27,174 bases of DNA from Paralactobacillus_A sp963926925 (GCA_963926925.1 CAWUZD010000052.1:1-27174); one strand, 5' to 3'; positions 13,427 to 22,356 are shown, counted from the first letter of the stretch. Notes: generated by a model not told the origin, from the letters alone. Numbers and translations: made by a program.

Positions 13427-15235
13427 ATGAAAAAAAGGAAGTATTGTTTTGTTATAACTTTAATGTTGTTTATCTGTTTACCGTTGTTTTTGTTTAGTAA
13501 GCATGTGCATGCGGCTACGATTAATATTAATGGTTTGCAAGCGCAGGATGCGACGATTACTAATTCACAAGGACAAGTTATTCCGAATGGTACGTCATTG
13601 AGTAATGATGATTACTATTCGATTAGTTGGCACTGGAGCATTCCAAACGGCACAATTATCAAAGCAGGTGACACGGCCCATTTTTATTTACCAAGTAATG
13701 TTACGGTAACGCATAACGTCAGTTTCGAAATTACGAATAAAAAGGGACAAGTTGTTGGGACTGCCACGGTTGCCGCTGGTTCACATGAAGGGACAATTAC
13801 TTTTAACAATGTGTTATCACATGATAACTATGATGAATCCGGTACGTTGTATATGAATGTTAAAGGCGCACAAACGACGCCAAATAACTTTAAGTGGATG
13901 TTAGAAAAACAAGGTTGTGTGCAAAATAGTGATATTCAAGATGGTCATCCGCAATATATTACGTGGACAATTTATGTAAATCCACAAGCGCAAGCATGCC
14001 ATAATATTAAAATTGCTGACCAAATTGGTAATGATCAAACCTTTGTGCCTGGTTCTGTCGTGATTAACACCGGTTCATTAGATGCAAATGGTGATTTTAC
14101 AGCTAGTGGCACGTTTAATGGTGCTGATGTTAGCACGGGTGGTAACCAAATCAATATTAATATTGCCCAATGCAACCAAACATTGCAGATTACTTATAAG
14201 ACAAAGATTACTAACTATGATGACACAACCGAAAATACTTATGGTAATGTCGTCCATTACCAAATTAACGGCTCATCTGCACAACAAGCTACTTCATATG
14301 TAAAGTATGGTGGTGGCGGTACGGCTAGTGGCTATGATGGCCAGGTCCAATTAATTAAGGAAGATGCCCAAACGCAGCAACCATTAGCTGGCGCAGTTTT
14401 TGAATTAGTTAATAGTCAAGGCCAAGTGATTGCTACTAACTTAGTGACAAATGCGCAGGGCCAAATTAATGTGGAAGAATTATTACCAGGCACATATTCA
14501 TTTATTGAAACCAAAGCACCACAAGGTTATGCCTTAAATAGTGAACCACATCAATTTACGATTGTTCGCGATGGGACAGCGATTGTTAAAGTAGTTGCAA
14601 CTGATAATAAAGCAACGGTGCCCGTTATTTCTAGTAGTTCATCGCTAACTACTAGTAGCAGTAGTACCTCATCATTAAGTTCTTTAAGTAGTGTTAACAC
14701 GACAAGTAGTAGTGCTCTTAGTTCATTAGCAAGTACAAGTAGTATTATTCTAAGTAGTTCAAGCGTAACAACTAGCAGCATTACGAGTACCACTACTAGT
14801 AAAGCAAGTTCAAGTGCTGTAGTATCAAGTACTCATCATGTTCCAGTAGTTAATAGTAGTTCTACCAGTCAAAGTGGCGTAACTAGTACCACAACAAGCA
14901 CATTATCAAGTACGGCAACGCCATCAAGTTCACGGCAAAGTAGTAACTTAAGTTCAGTAAAAGCGAAAACTAGTTTAGGAGCTAATAGCTCAGCTGCTAA
15001 GCGTAATAGTCATGACAATACGGTGTCGATAAAGACTTCATCAGTAACATCAATGAATAGTAATACTTCATCAAGTAAGCAACAAGGTGTGGTTACTAAT
15101 AACAGTAATAGTCATACCGTAAGTAGTAATCATTCTAGTAAGCAATACTTACCACAAACTGGTGAGCAAACGATGCCACTTGGTGGTGTATTCGGTACCA
15201 TGATGATTGCCGTAGCATTATTATTAGTTTGCTAG
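13427..15235 (+). CDS. Cell-wall-anchored adhesin with collagen-binding and Cna-B domains
   Basis: The protein has 602 residues from ATG 13427, which lies ten bases after GAGG; a TTG at 13418 is less likely. Residues 1-29 are a signal peptide (K-K-R-K, hydrophobic core, cleavage around H-A-A). About 30-300 resemble Collagen_bind/adhesin folds (W-T-I-Y-V-N, G-S-V-V-I-N-T-G, L-Q-I-T-Y-K-T-K-I). A Cna-B/SpaA domain follows at about 305-390, with Lys311 (V-Q-L-I-K) and Glu361 (E-T-K-A-P-Q-G-Y) placed for an internal isopeptide bond. A Ser/Thr-rich stalk spans about 395-570, and LPQTG is at 575-579. It should be linked to peptidoglycan by sortase. The hydrophobic tail ends L-L-L-V-C with no basic residues, which is odd for a sorting signal; see findings. 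Confidence 0.85.
   Translation: MKKRKYCFVITLMLFICLPLFLFSKHVHAATININGLQAQDATITNSQGQVIPNGTSLSNDDYYSISWHWSIPNGTIIKAGDTAHFYLPSNVTVTHNVSFEITNKKGQVVGTATVAAGSHEGTITFNNVLSHDNYDESGTLYMNVKGAQTTPNNFKWMLEKQGCVQNSDIQDGHPQYITWTIYVNPQAQACHNIKIADQIGNDQTFVPGSVVINTGSLDANGDFTASGTFNGADVSTGGNQININIAQCNQTLQITYKTKITNYDDTTENTYGNVVHYQINGSSAQQATSYVKYGGGGTASGYDGQVQLIKEDAQTQQPLAGAVFELVNSQGQVIATNLVTNAQGQINVEELLPGTYSFIETKAPQGYALNSEPHQFTIVRDGTAIVKVVATDNKATVPVISSSSSLTTSSSSTSSLSSLSSVNTTSSSALSSLASTSSIILSSSSVTTSSITSTTTSKASSSAVVSSTHHVPVVNSSSTSQSGVTSTTTSTLSSTATPSSSRQSSNLSSVKAKTSLGANSSAAKRNSHDNTVSIKTSSVTSMNSNTSSSKQQGVVTNNSNSHTVSSNHSSKQYLPQTGEQTMPLGGVFGTMMIAVALLLVC
14623..15140 (+). repeat. Low-complexity serine/threonine-rich coding repeat
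   Basis: The stretch is dominated by AGT, TCA, AGC and ACT codons, encoding runs of S and T with some N and A. It is the flexible stalk between the Cna-B domain and LPQTG. Such tracts vary in length by slippage and are often glycosylated in lactobacilli (family knowledge). Confidence 0.75.
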
Positions 15236-15252
15236 TTTTAAAAAGAATATCA

Positions 15253-15287
15253 AAAAAGGATGATGAATTTAATTCATCATCCTTTTT
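15253..15287. terminator. Bidirectional intrinsic terminator
   Basis: A 17-bp perfect stem (AAAAAGGATGATGAATT / AATTCATCATCCTTTTT) with a one-base loop lies between the adhesin stop and the convergent DUF4396 gene. Confidence 0.9.
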
Positions 15288-15293
15288 GTTTGG

Positions 15294-16016
15294 TTACATC
15301 CCAGTTTTAACTTTTAATTTGACTAATAACCAGTTCATTGGGTAAGCGGTAATAAAACCGCATAACATGCCAATCGCCATCATTAACCAAAACGCGGGTT
15401 GGATAGGTGTGAAGTGTAAATGTAAAGCGAAGGTTGTAATTGCTGACCAACCGTACATACCAACTTGCCAAGCGGTTAATGACCAAAAGTCAATGCGGAA
15501 AGCACGGAATAATTTTTGTGGTATTGTGCCGCTAATCATTGGTGCAATGGCGGCATATTGGAATAATACGCCAATAATTAGGGCAAGAAGATAATCAAAT
15601 AACCATTCACCAAAGATTTTTTGATTAAAAATAGCGAAGTTGAGTAAATAATAGAAGATCCATGAACCAACTAAATCAGATAAACTACAACCGGCACCGC
15701 AGTGAAGGGCATCAACAATAATTCCTTCCCAAAACTTGTTATATTTGTCATCATCGTTATGGTGATCCATCGCCATCTGCATGTTATCATGCATTGGCAT
15801 TTTCATATGGGACATGTTCATATGCATTTTACGATGCCGTCCTAGTGTGAAGTAAGCCCATAAGATTAAGGGACCACCCCAAAGAGCATTAATGGGCCAA
15901 ACTGCATCCATAATCTTCATTTGTTGGGGATGTTTGATTACATCAAAGATTAAGATAATTGCAGAAATAATTCCAATTATTATCCAAATAATCGCAATCG
16001 TATTAAGAGTATTCAC
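15294..16016 (-). CDS. DUF4396 membrane protein with Met/His-rich loop
   Basis: The protein has 240 residues from a GTG start (16016) with AAGGAAG upstream. Helices lie at about 6-25 and 38-58. Then come a Met/His-rich loop at about 60-88 (repeated M-H-M, H-M-K-M-P-M-H, H-H-N-D-D-D) and the D-A-L-H-C-G-A-G-C-S-L-S-D motif (about 103-115), followed by further helices to the end. The H-C-G-A-G-C motif marks DUF4396; its function is not established. The Met/His loop and the paired cysteines look like soft-metal ligands, so a copper-related role is a reasonable inference, more so as a copper operon lies 8 kb away, but nothing here proves it. Monocistronic, convergent with the adhesin gene. Confidence 0.75.
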   Translation of the reverse strand: MNTLNTIAIIWIIIGIISAIILIFDVIKHPQQMKIMDAVWPINALWGGPLILWAYFTLGRHRKMHMNMSHMKMPMHDNMQMAMDHHNDDDKYNKFWEGIIVDALHCGAGCSLSDLVGSWIFYYLLNFAIFNQKIFGEWLFDYLLALIIGVLFQYAAIAPMISGTIPQKLFRAFRIDFWSLTAWQVGMYGWSAITTFALHLHFTPIQPAFWLMMAIGMLCGFITAYPMNWLLVKLKVKTGM

Positions 16017-16110
16017 GATAACACTTCCTTTTCGTTCTTATTATGGCATAAATGCGGCATTACAGGGTTAATTATGCAATTAATTTACATTTGTAGTCAA
16101 ATAAAACAAC

Positions 16111-16140
16111 AAAAAAACTCTTCATTACGAAGAGTTTTTA
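16111..16140 (-). terminator. Intrinsic terminator of ackA
   Basis: AAAAACTCTTC (16113-16123) and GAAGAGTTTTT (16129-16139) form an 11-bp stem with a five-base loop. In the minus direction it directly follows the acetate kinase stop and ends in T-rich sequence. Confidence 0.85.
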
Positions 16141-16146
16141 AATTAA

Positions 16147-17328
16147 TTACTTGCTTAAGCGTTGTACTTCACGTGCAATCATTAATTCTTCATTAGTTGG
16201 CACAACCATAATTGTTACCCCAGAATCATCGCTACTAATGATTTGTTCTTGACCATGAATGTTATTCTTATCATCGTCTAATTTAGCATTAATAAATGCT
16301 AATTTATCAACAATCATCTTCCGAATGATGGCACTGTTTTCACCAACACCACCAGCAAAGACAAGGGTATCAACGCCGCCCATTTCAGCAGTATAGGCAC
16401 CAACGTAACGAATAATGCGGTTAACGTAGATATCTAAAGCTAACTTAGCGCGTTCGTTAGTATCGATTTGATCTAATAAGTCCCGCATATCAGAAGAAAT
16501 TCCTGAAATGCCTAAGACACCGGATTTATGGTTAAGGATGGTTAACATTTCACTAGTGGAAAGGTGCATTTTTTCCATTAAGTAAAGGATTAATGACACA
16601 TCAACGTCACCACTACGGGTACCCATGGTAATTCCAGCTAATGGGGTGAAGCCCATTGAAGTATCATATGACTTACCATCCTTAATAGCATCTAATGATG
16701 CACCGTTACCGAGGTGAAGAGTAATCATCTTCAAGTCTTTTAATGGTTTGTGAAGGATTTCAGCGGCACGGGATGAAATATAGTTATGGCTTGTCCCATG
16801 TGCACCATACTTCCGTGCGCCATAATCTTCATAATATTGGTATGGCAAACTATATAAATAATTTTCCTTAGGTAAGGTAGTATGGAATGAAGTATCGAAG
16901 ACACCAACTTCAATTGCATGAGGAAGTTCATGCATGAAAGCCCGAATACCAGCCGCTTCTGGTGGGTTATGAAGTGGTGCATATTCAGCTAATTCGTCAA
17001 TCTTCTTTAAATTAGCCTGATCAATCACCGTTGAATCTTTGAAGAATTCACCACCAGCGACAACCCGGTGACCAACACCATCAATGTCTTGGTAGTTATC
17101 AATGATATGTAAATCAATTAATTGCTTGAGTAAAATATCAACAGCATCATTATGATTCTTGGCATCACTAGCTGTAGTAGTCTTTTTGTCTAAGTAATTA
17201 ACAGTTGATGTAGTTCCGTTAATGCCGATCCGATCAAAAATCCCATCAGCAATGACATGTTCACTTGGCATGTCGAATAATTTCCATTTTAATGAGGAAC
17301 TACCTGAGTTAACAGCTAAAATTTTCAA
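16147..17328 (-). CDS. ackA: Acetate kinase
   Basis: The protein has 393 residues, standard for AckA. It opens M-K-I-L-A-V-N-S-G-S-S-S-L-K-W-K, with the phosphate-binding N7-S-G-S and R-rich motifs. It has G-V-G-H-R-V-V-A-G-G near 85-95, F-D-T-S-F-H near 146, the A-H-G-T-S-H motif near 178-183, L-G-N-G-A-S, G-x-T-P-L-A-G-x-x-M-G-T-R-S-G-D-V-D, and F-A-G-G-V-G-E-N-S. These are the ASKHA-fold kinase motifs. It makes ATP and acetate from acetyl phosphate, the energy step after phosphoketolase or Pta. Start is TTG at 17328 with AAGGAGG eight bases upstream. It is monocistronic, with a good promoter and terminator. Confidence 0.95.
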   Translation of the reverse strand: MKILAVNSGSSSLKWKLFDMPSEHVIADGIFDRIGINGTTSTVNYLDKKTTTASDAKNHNDAVDILLKQLIDLHIIDNYQDIDGVGHRVVAGGEFFKDSTVIDQANLKKIDELAEYAPLHNPPEAAGIRAFMHELPHAIEVGVFDTSFHTTLPKENYLYSLPYQYYEDYGARKYGAHGTSHNYISSRAAEILHKPLKDLKMITLHLGNGASLDAIKDGKSYDTSMGFTPLAGITMGTRSGDVDVSLILYLMEKMHLSTSEMLTILNHKSGVLGISGISSDMRDLLDQIDTNERAKLALDIYVNRIIRYVGAYTAEMGGVDTLVFAGGVGENSAIIRKMIVDKLAFINAKLDDDKNNIHGQEQIISSDDSGVTIMVVPTNEELMIAREVQRLSK

Positions 17329-17360
17329 ATTAAAATCCTCCTTAGGGATAAATCAATCAA

Positions 17361-17390
17361 AGTATATAAATAAATCATTACTTTTGTCAA
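17361..17390 (-). promoter_or_regulatory. ackA: ackA promoter
   Basis: The minus strand has a perfect TTGACA (17390-17385), an 18-bp spacer and TATACT (17366-17361), about 33 bases before the ackA TTG start. Confidence 0.65.
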
Positions 17391-17468
17391 ATTGTTACTA
17401 TTAGTTTATTCTTATTTATCAATAATTATTAAGAAATCATAGTGTTACTAAAAAATAGTGAGTAATTA

Positions 17469-17497
17469 TTGACCTTTACTTAATGATAAGGTATAAC
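17469..17497 (+). promoter_or_regulatory. Promoter of the short-chain dehydrogenase gene
   Basis: TTGACC (17469-17474), exactly 17 bp, then TATAAC (17492-17497). The gene begins 33 bases on, with GGGAG as ribosome site. Confidence 0.65.
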
Positions 17498-17505
17498 CTT
17501 AAGGT
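17487..17505. promoter_or_regulatory. Palindromic operator candidate over the -10
   Basis: TAAGGT (17487-17492), ATA, ACCTTA (17496-17501) is a perfect palindrome covering the -10. It merges with a second palindrome, ACCTTAAGGT (17496-17505). Three AGGT/ACCT half-sites thus lie in 19 bases, well placed for repression of the dehydrogenase gene. Confidence 0.5.
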
Positions 17506-17529
17506 GATAAGAGAAGGGAGATATTAAAT

Positions 17530-18333
17530 ATGGCAAATTTAACAAATAAAGTTGCGATTGTTACTGCCGCTAGTCGGGGTATTGGCTTAGCAGTTACTAA
17601 GAAATTTGTTGCTGAAGGTGCAACAGTTTATATGGCAGTGCGTGATAGTGAAAAGAACCGGAATTTAACTGATCAATTACATCAAGAAAATGATCATTAT
17701 CGTCGGGTAATTTATGATGCTTTGGACTTTGATACTTATCAACCAATGATTGATGAAGTTGTTAAAGATGCTAGTCATTTGGATATTTTAGTTAATAACT
17801 TTGGTACTACTGATCCACAACATGACCTTGATTTAATTCATGGTGATAGTGACCGGTTCTTTGAAATTGTTAAAGATGATATTGCTAGTGTTTACTACAG
17901 TTCTAAATTTGCAGTGATGCAAATGGTTAAACAAGCTAATGGTGGTAGTATTATTAACATTTCATCAGTTGCTGGTACTACACCTGATGTTTCTCGGTTA
18001 GCATACACTACTTCTAAAGCAGCGATTAACTCATTAACCCGGAACATTGCGATTCAATATGCACGGCAAAAAGTACGTGCTAACGCAGTATTACCAGGTT
18101 TAGTTCAAACTGATAGTGCGATGAATAACTTATCTAAAGACTTCTTAGATACATTCCTTAAGCATGTCCCTTTGAACGAAATTGTTAAACCAGAAGACAT
18201 TGCTGATGCTGTTGCTTTCTTAGCAAGTGATGAAGCACGGTACATTACTGGTGAATTATTACCAGTAACAGGTGGTTTTGGTTTACCAACACCAATTTAT
18301 GGCGACGTTGTCAGTGGCCATAATGCTGGCTAA
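17530..18333 (+). CDS. Short-chain dehydrogenase/reductase (SDR), classical type
   Basis: The protein has 267 residues. The Rossmann nucleotide motif T12-A-A-S-R-G-I-G19, N89-N-F-G92 (NNAG variant), catalytic S145/S146 and Y159-T-T-S-K163 are all in place. A late P-G-L-V-Q-T-D and Y-I-T-G-E-L-L-P-V-T-G-G-F-G complete a classical SDR. It oxidises or reduces a hydroxyl/ketone with NAD(P)(H). Arg16 after the second Gly motif and Arg38 suggest NADP(H), but this is inference. Substrate is unknown; relatives are often annotated as hydroxysteroid dehydrogenases without proof. Codon use is smooth and biased (GTT, GGT, GCT), consistent with good expression. It has its own promoter with a palindrome and a terminator. 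Confidence 0.88.
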   Translation: MANLTNKVAIVTAASRGIGLAVTKKFVAEGATVYMAVRDSEKNRNLTDQLHQENDHYRRVIYDALDFDTYQPMIDEVVKDASHLDILVNNFGTTDPQHDLDLIHGDSDRFFEIVKDDIASVYYSSKFAVMQMVKQANGGSIINISSVAGTTPDVSRLAYTTSKAAINSLTRNIAIQYARQKVRANAVLPGLVQTDSAMNNLSKDFLDTFLKHVPLNEIVKPEDIADAVAFLASDEARYITGELLPVTGGFGLPTPIYGDVVSGHNAG

Positions 18334-18359
18334 TATTTATTTAATAGAAGATATTAATG

Positions 18360-18394
18360 AAAAGACGTTATTATAAATAACGCCTTTTTTTTAA
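18360..18394 (+). terminator. Intrinsic terminator
   Basis: AAAGACGTTATT pairs with AATAACGCCTTT (one mismatch) and is followed by an eight-T run, after the SDR stop. Confidence 0.8.
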
Positions 18395-18446
18395 ATACGG
18401 TATCATTATTTATTGTTTATTAGGTTAAGTAATGGGTGTGCATCTT

Positions 18447-19443
18447 ATGAATAATGAAAATAAGCAGCGTCATTTTAGAATTCGTCGTTTGAAACCACAG
18501 TATCGCAAAAAGTTTCGCTTAATGGGTTTTAGCGATTGTTGTAGTTAGTGTATTAATATGGCTGTTTCATCTTTATCAAAATACTAAAAATACTGTCAAT
18601 AAAGCTTATCATGCCGATCAGACAACGGCGTTAATTAAGCAACAACGGCCAGTAACAATTTTATTATTAGGAATTGATACTGGGGCTGATGGTCGGGTTG
18701 ATCGTGGTAATTCTGATACCATGATGATTGCAACTTTGAATCCACATTCACAGCAATTATTATTAGAAAGTATTCCTCGTGATACCTTGACACAAATTAT
18801 TGGTTTACATCCAGAAACACTGCAAAAAATTAATTCAGCATATAACATTGGTAGTTCCAAAATGGCCAAGCAGACGGTTAGTAAGTTATTAAATGTGCCA
18901 ATTAATTATTATGTAACGCTTAATATGGGGGCATTGGAAAAGATTATTAATGATGTTGGTGGCATAACAATTAACAGTGCTTTTACAATTCGTGATGATA
19001 ATGGTCAGGGCAAAATACTGGTTCATCGAGGTAAAGTTCACCTAAATGGGAAACAAGCATTAGTGTATGCGCGCATGCGTCATCAAGATCCCCGTGGTGA
19101 CTATGGACGTCAACAACGGCAACAACAAATTATTAAAACATTATTATCGCTCCATAGTTTAAATAATTATCAAAAGATTTTAAATTCAATTGCCGGTGGC
19201 ATGCAAACGGACCTTAGTTTTGATGATATGGTTGGTTTATTAAAAAATTATCATAATTGTCAGCAAGTAGTTAACGATCATTTGCAAGGACGAACAGCGA
19301 TGATTAATGGTTCATCTTATCAGGTTGTTGCTACAAAAGAATTACAACGTGTTTCCAAGCGCATTCGTAAACAATTAGGTTTAAAATCACAATCATTAAA
19401 TAACGCCGAAACCCGTTTAAATCAAGTTAATCAGTTATTTTAG
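18447..19443 (+). pseudogene. LytR-CpsA-Psr (LCP) family gene, frameshifted by one base
   Basis: ATG 18447 opens a basic cytoplasmic head (N-N-E-N-K-Q-R...R-I-R-R...Y-R-K-K-F-R-L-M) that hits TAG at 18546-18548. Shifting one base at the GGG at 18524-18526 gives the membrane helix (V-L-A-I-V-V-V-S-V-L-I-W-L-F). The frame then continues through T-I-L-L-L-G-I-D-T-G, R-V-D-R-G-N-S-D-T-M-M, S-I-P-R-D-T, I-N-Y-Y-V, V-G-G-I-T-I and V-Y-A-R-M-R-H-Q-D-P-R-G-D-Y-G-R-Q-x-R-Q-Q. This is a complete LCP domain; without the extra G the protein would be 331 residues. LCP enzymes attach teichoic acids or polysaccharides to peptidoglycan. As written the anchor is cut from the domain; an internal start at 18721 would lose the first catalytic-domain strands. 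Confidence 0.85.
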
Positions 19444-19534
19444 CAAAGTACAAATGACGTTGATTACAATACATATGGCTTTGTAAGAATTGCATATTAG
19501 TAAAAAATAAACGTTAGGTGAGTGAAAATAAGTA

Positions 19535-19571
19535 AAAAAAGCGTAATTTCCTTTAGAAATTACGCTTTTTT
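19535..19571. terminator. Bidirectional intrinsic terminator
   Basis: AAAAAAGCGTAATTTC and GAAATTACGCTTTTTT form a 16-bp perfect stem with a five-base loop between the convergent LCP gene and mleR. The remaining bases of the 19444-19650 gap show no gene. Confidence 0.9.
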
Positions 19572-19650
19572 ATTTTATAATACAAAACATGAAAAACAAA
19601 AATTCCTCGTTAGGATAAAAAATAAAAAACAACAACAAACAACAAATTTA

Positions 19651-20529
19651 CTACAAACTTCTCAATAATTGTACAATTTGTTGCAACTCGCGCGACAAAA
19701 CTTTACCTTGGGGATAAACAATAAAAATCCGAAAACGTGGTTGATCAGGAACTACTAGTTTCAATGGCACTAAGTTATCAGTTGGTTGAATTGCTAACGA
19801 AGTTAAAAAGCCCACGCCAAGTTGTTTTTCAATCATTTTCTTAATAAAGTGAACACTAGGAATTTGGTAAACAACATTAACATGGCGATGATAATGCCGT
19901 TGCCACCATGCAAAGGCATCAGCGTGCACGTTCTGTTCATCTAACAGAATGAAGGGTTCATCAATCACCGTGGTAAAACTAATTTCTTGTTTCTTAGCAA
20001 GGTAATGTTGCGGTGAAACGACAATATTAAAAGGATAACTTGTAATCGGAATAACGTTTAGATCCTTATCAGTTTCAATTGGGTAGACTGAAGCAAGCAA
20101 CGCTAAGTCCAATTGTCCTTTCTTAACTTCTTCTAATAACTTATTAGAACCGTTACTTTTAATGATAACTTTCTGCATTAAACCTGATTTAACGAGGACA
20201 GGGACAAAGTTTAAAAAGTAATATTCACCAATAATTTCTGGCAAACCAAACTTAATCTTATTTTGCGTAATTTCATTAATATCGTTTTCAGCTAATTGCA
20301 TTTCACTATTAATAAAACGGGCATAATGATACAACCGCTGGCCAGCGGGAGTAATTGTTAAGTCGTGATGATTTTGATTACGATGGATTAACTGCGTATG
20401 GAAATGACTTTCTAATCTTTTGAGAGCCATCGAAACAGTTGGTTGACTTACGTTCATATTTTGAGCAACTTTTGAAAAATTTTTTAGTTGTACTAAACGC
20501 ACAAAATAAATTAAATCATGTGTATTCAT
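19651..20529 (-). CDS. mleR: LysR-type regulator of malolactic genes (MleR)
   Basis: The protein has 292 residues. The N-terminal winged helix-turn-helix (about 1-60) reads L-I-Y-F-V-R-L-V...N-F-S-K-V-A-Q-N-M-N-V-S-Q-P-T-V-S-M-A-L-K-R-L-E, a classic LysR DNA-binding domain. The two-lobed effector domain spans about 88-290. It is divergent from malolactic enzyme with a 115-base shared control region, the standard mleR-mleA layout. In Lactococcus and Oenococcus relatives MleR activates malolactic genes in response to malate; the same role is inferred here from position. The start is ATG 20529. Confidence 0.87.
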   Translation of the reverse strand: MNTHDLIYFVRLVQLKNFSKVAQNMNVSQPTVSMALKRLESHFHTQLIHRNQNHHDLTITPAGQRLYHYARFINSEMQLAENDINEITQNKIKFGLPEIIGEYYFLNFVPVLVKSGLMQKVIIKSNGSNKLLEEVKKGQLDLALLASVYPIETDKDLNVIPITSYPFNIVVSPQHYLAKKQEISFTTVIDEPFILLDEQNVHADAFAWWQRHYHRHVNVVYQIPSVHFIKKMIEKQLGVGFLTSLAIQPTDNLVPLKLVVPDQPRFRIFIVYPQGKVLSRELQQIVQLLRSL

Positions 20530-20552
20530 TGATATGACGCCTCATATAAACA

Positions 20553-20566
20553 ATTTTTATAAAAAT
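20553..20566. promoter_or_regulatory. Palindrome in the mleR-mleA control region
   Basis: ATTTTTATAAAAAT is a perfect 14-bp palindrome with the T-N-A symmetry LysR regulators favour. It lies just upstream of the mleA -35 (20575). It is AT-only, so the call is tentative. Confidence 0.4.
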
Positions 20567-20574
20567 AATAATGT

Positions 20575-20604
20575 TTGACTATAATTTTTGCAAGCGGTTA
20601 AAAT
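20575..20604 (+). promoter_or_regulatory. Candidate mleA promoter
   Basis: TTGACT (20575-20580), an 18-bp spacer, then TAAAAT (20599-20604). A TATAAT at 20580-20585 is an alternative -10 lacking a -35. The leader ends in AAGGAGG. Confidence 0.5.
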
Positions 20605-20647
20605 ACAAAATGTAAAGAATTTAAGAATTATTTAAGGAGGAAGTATG

Positions 20648-22309
20648 ATGAAAATGACACCTGAACAACTTTTACACAATCCATTTTTAAATAAAGGGAC
20701 AGCTTTCACCCAAGCAGAACGTGATAAGTACGGCTTGAATGGCATGTTACCACCAACTATTCAAACGCTTGACCAACAAGTTGATCAAGCTTATGCACAA
20801 TATAAGAGTAAGGCTAATGATTTAGAAAAGCGCTTATTCTTAATGCAATTATTTAATACGAACCACACATTATTCTATAAGCTATTTTCATATCATATTT
20901 CAGAATTTATGCCTGTAGTTTATGATCCAACAATTGCTGAAACAATTGAAAACTACAGTGAATTATTTATTGAACCACAAAACGCAACATACTTATCAAT
21001 CGATGATCCTGATCATATTGAAGAAGCACTTAAGAACAGTGCTAATGGTCGTGACATTCGTTTGATTGTTGTTACTGATGCTGAAGCTATCTTAGGTATT
21101 GGTGACTGGGGTACACAAGGGGTAGATATTTCTGTTGGTAAGTTAATGGTTTACACCGCTGCTGCTGGCATTAATCCTAACCAAGTTTTACCAGTTGTCT
21201 TAGATGTTGGTACTAATAATGAAAAATTATTAAACGACAACTTATACTTCGGTAATCATCACAAGCGGATTTATGGCGAAAAGTACATGGCATTCGTTGA
21301 TAAATTCGTTAATATTGCTGAACGGTTATTCCCAGAAATGTACTTACACTTCGAAGACTTTGGCCGTGCTAATGCTGCTAACATCTTGAACAAGTACAAG
21401 GACAAGATTGCAACATTTAACGATGATATCCAAGGTACTGGTATTGTTGTTTTAGCTGCTTTACTTGGTGCCATGAACATTTCTAAGCAAAAATTAACTG
21501 ATCAAATCTACTTATGCTTTGGTGCTGGTACTGCTGGTGCTGGTGTTGTTAAACAAGTATGGGAAGAATTTGTTCAATTAGGTATGGATCCTGAAGAAGC
21601 TAAGAAACACTTCTACATGATTGATAAACAAGGTTTATTGTTCGATGATATGGACGACTTAACACCAGAACAAAAACCATTTGCACGGAAACGTAGTGAA
21701 TTTGCTCATCCTGAAGAATTAACAACTTTGGAAGCTGTTGTTAAAGAAATTCATCCAACTATCTTAGTTGGTACATCAACACAACCAAACACATTTACTG
21801 AAAGCATTGTTAAGGAAATGGCAGCCCACACTGAACGGCCAATTATCATGCCATTATCAAATCCAACTAAATTAGCTGAAGCTAAAGCTCCTGATTTGAT
21901 TAAATGGACTGACGGTCGTGCTTTAGTTGCAACTGGTATTCCTGTACCTCCAGTAGAATACAAGGGTGTAAGCTATGACATTGGTCAAGCTAACAACGCC
22001 TTAGTTTACCCAGGTATTGGTTTAGGTATCATCGCTGCTACATCTAAGTTGTTAACACCAAACATGATTTCTGCTGCTGCTCACAGTTTAGGTGGAATCG
22101 TTGACCCAGATCAACCAGGTGCAGGTATCTTACCACCAGTTTCTAAGTTGGATAAATTCAGTCAAACTGTCGCATTAGCTGTTGCTAAACAAGCTATCAA
22201 AGATAACTTGAACAAAGAACCAATTGCTGATGTTGAAAAGGCAGTTGCTGACATCAAGTGGACACCAGAATATCGTGACTTAGATGTTGACATTGAAGAA
22301 ATGAAATAA
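20648..22309 (+). CDS. mleA: Malolactic enzyme
   Basis: The protein has 553 residues from ATG 20648, seven bases after AAGGAGG; the ATG at 20645 would be only four away. [13 protein letters not shown] and the [21 protein letters not shown] stretch (about 135-155) match lactobacillus MleS/MleA closely. [17 protein letters not shown] and the NAD-binding G-A-G-T-A-G-A-G (about 292-299) also match. It is the malic-enzyme relative that converts L-malate directly to L-lactate and CO2 using NAD and Mn, without free pyruvate. The permease gene follows 47 bases later on the same transcript. The codon bias is strong (GGT, GTT, GCT), as for a highly expressed enzyme. A few C-terminal residues exceed the usual 541. 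Confidence 0.95.
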   Translation: MKMTPEQLLHNPFLNKGTAFTQAERDKYGLNGMLPPTIQTLDQQVDQAYAQYKSKANDLEKRLFLMQLFNTNHTLFYKLFSYHISEFMPVVYDPTIAETIENYSELFIEPQNATYLSIDDPDHIEEALKNSANGRDIRLIVVTDAEAILGIGDWGTQGVDISVGKLMVYTAAAGINPNQVLPVVLDVGTNNEKLLNDNLYFGNHHKRIYGEKYMAFVDKFVNIAERLFPEMYLHFEDFGRANAANILNKYKDKIATFNDDIQGTGIVVLAALLGAMNISKQKLTDQIYLCFGAGTAGAGVVKQVWEEFVQLGMDPEEAKKHFYMIDKQGLLFDDMDDLTPEQKPFARKRSEFAHPEELTTLEAVVKEIHPTILVGTSTQPNTFTESIVKEMAAHTERPIIMPLSNPTKLAEAKAPDLIKWTDGRALVATGIPVPPVEYKGVSYDIGQANNALVYPGIGLGIIAATSKLLTPNMISAAAHSLGGIVDPDQPGAGILPPVSKLDKFSQTVALAVAKQAIKDNLNKEPIADVEKAVADIKWTPEYRDLDVDIEEMK

Positions 22310-22356
22310 TTAACAACTAAATAAAAATTGAATATATACAAAATGGGGTATTTATT

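Noticed and set aside
14551..14793. Antisense leucine/valine-rich frame opposite the adhesin
   Set aside because: Shadow of the Ser/Thr codon repeats on the plus strand, with no start signals.
14623..15140. Possible CRISPR-like or satellite repeat
   Set aside because: The repeats are irregular serine-codon tracts without constant repeat and spacer lengths; they are in frame with the adhesin.
20580..20585. TATAAT as the main mleA -10
   Set aside because: No -35 lies 17 bp upstream, whereas TTGACT with TAAAAT fits better; it may still contribute.
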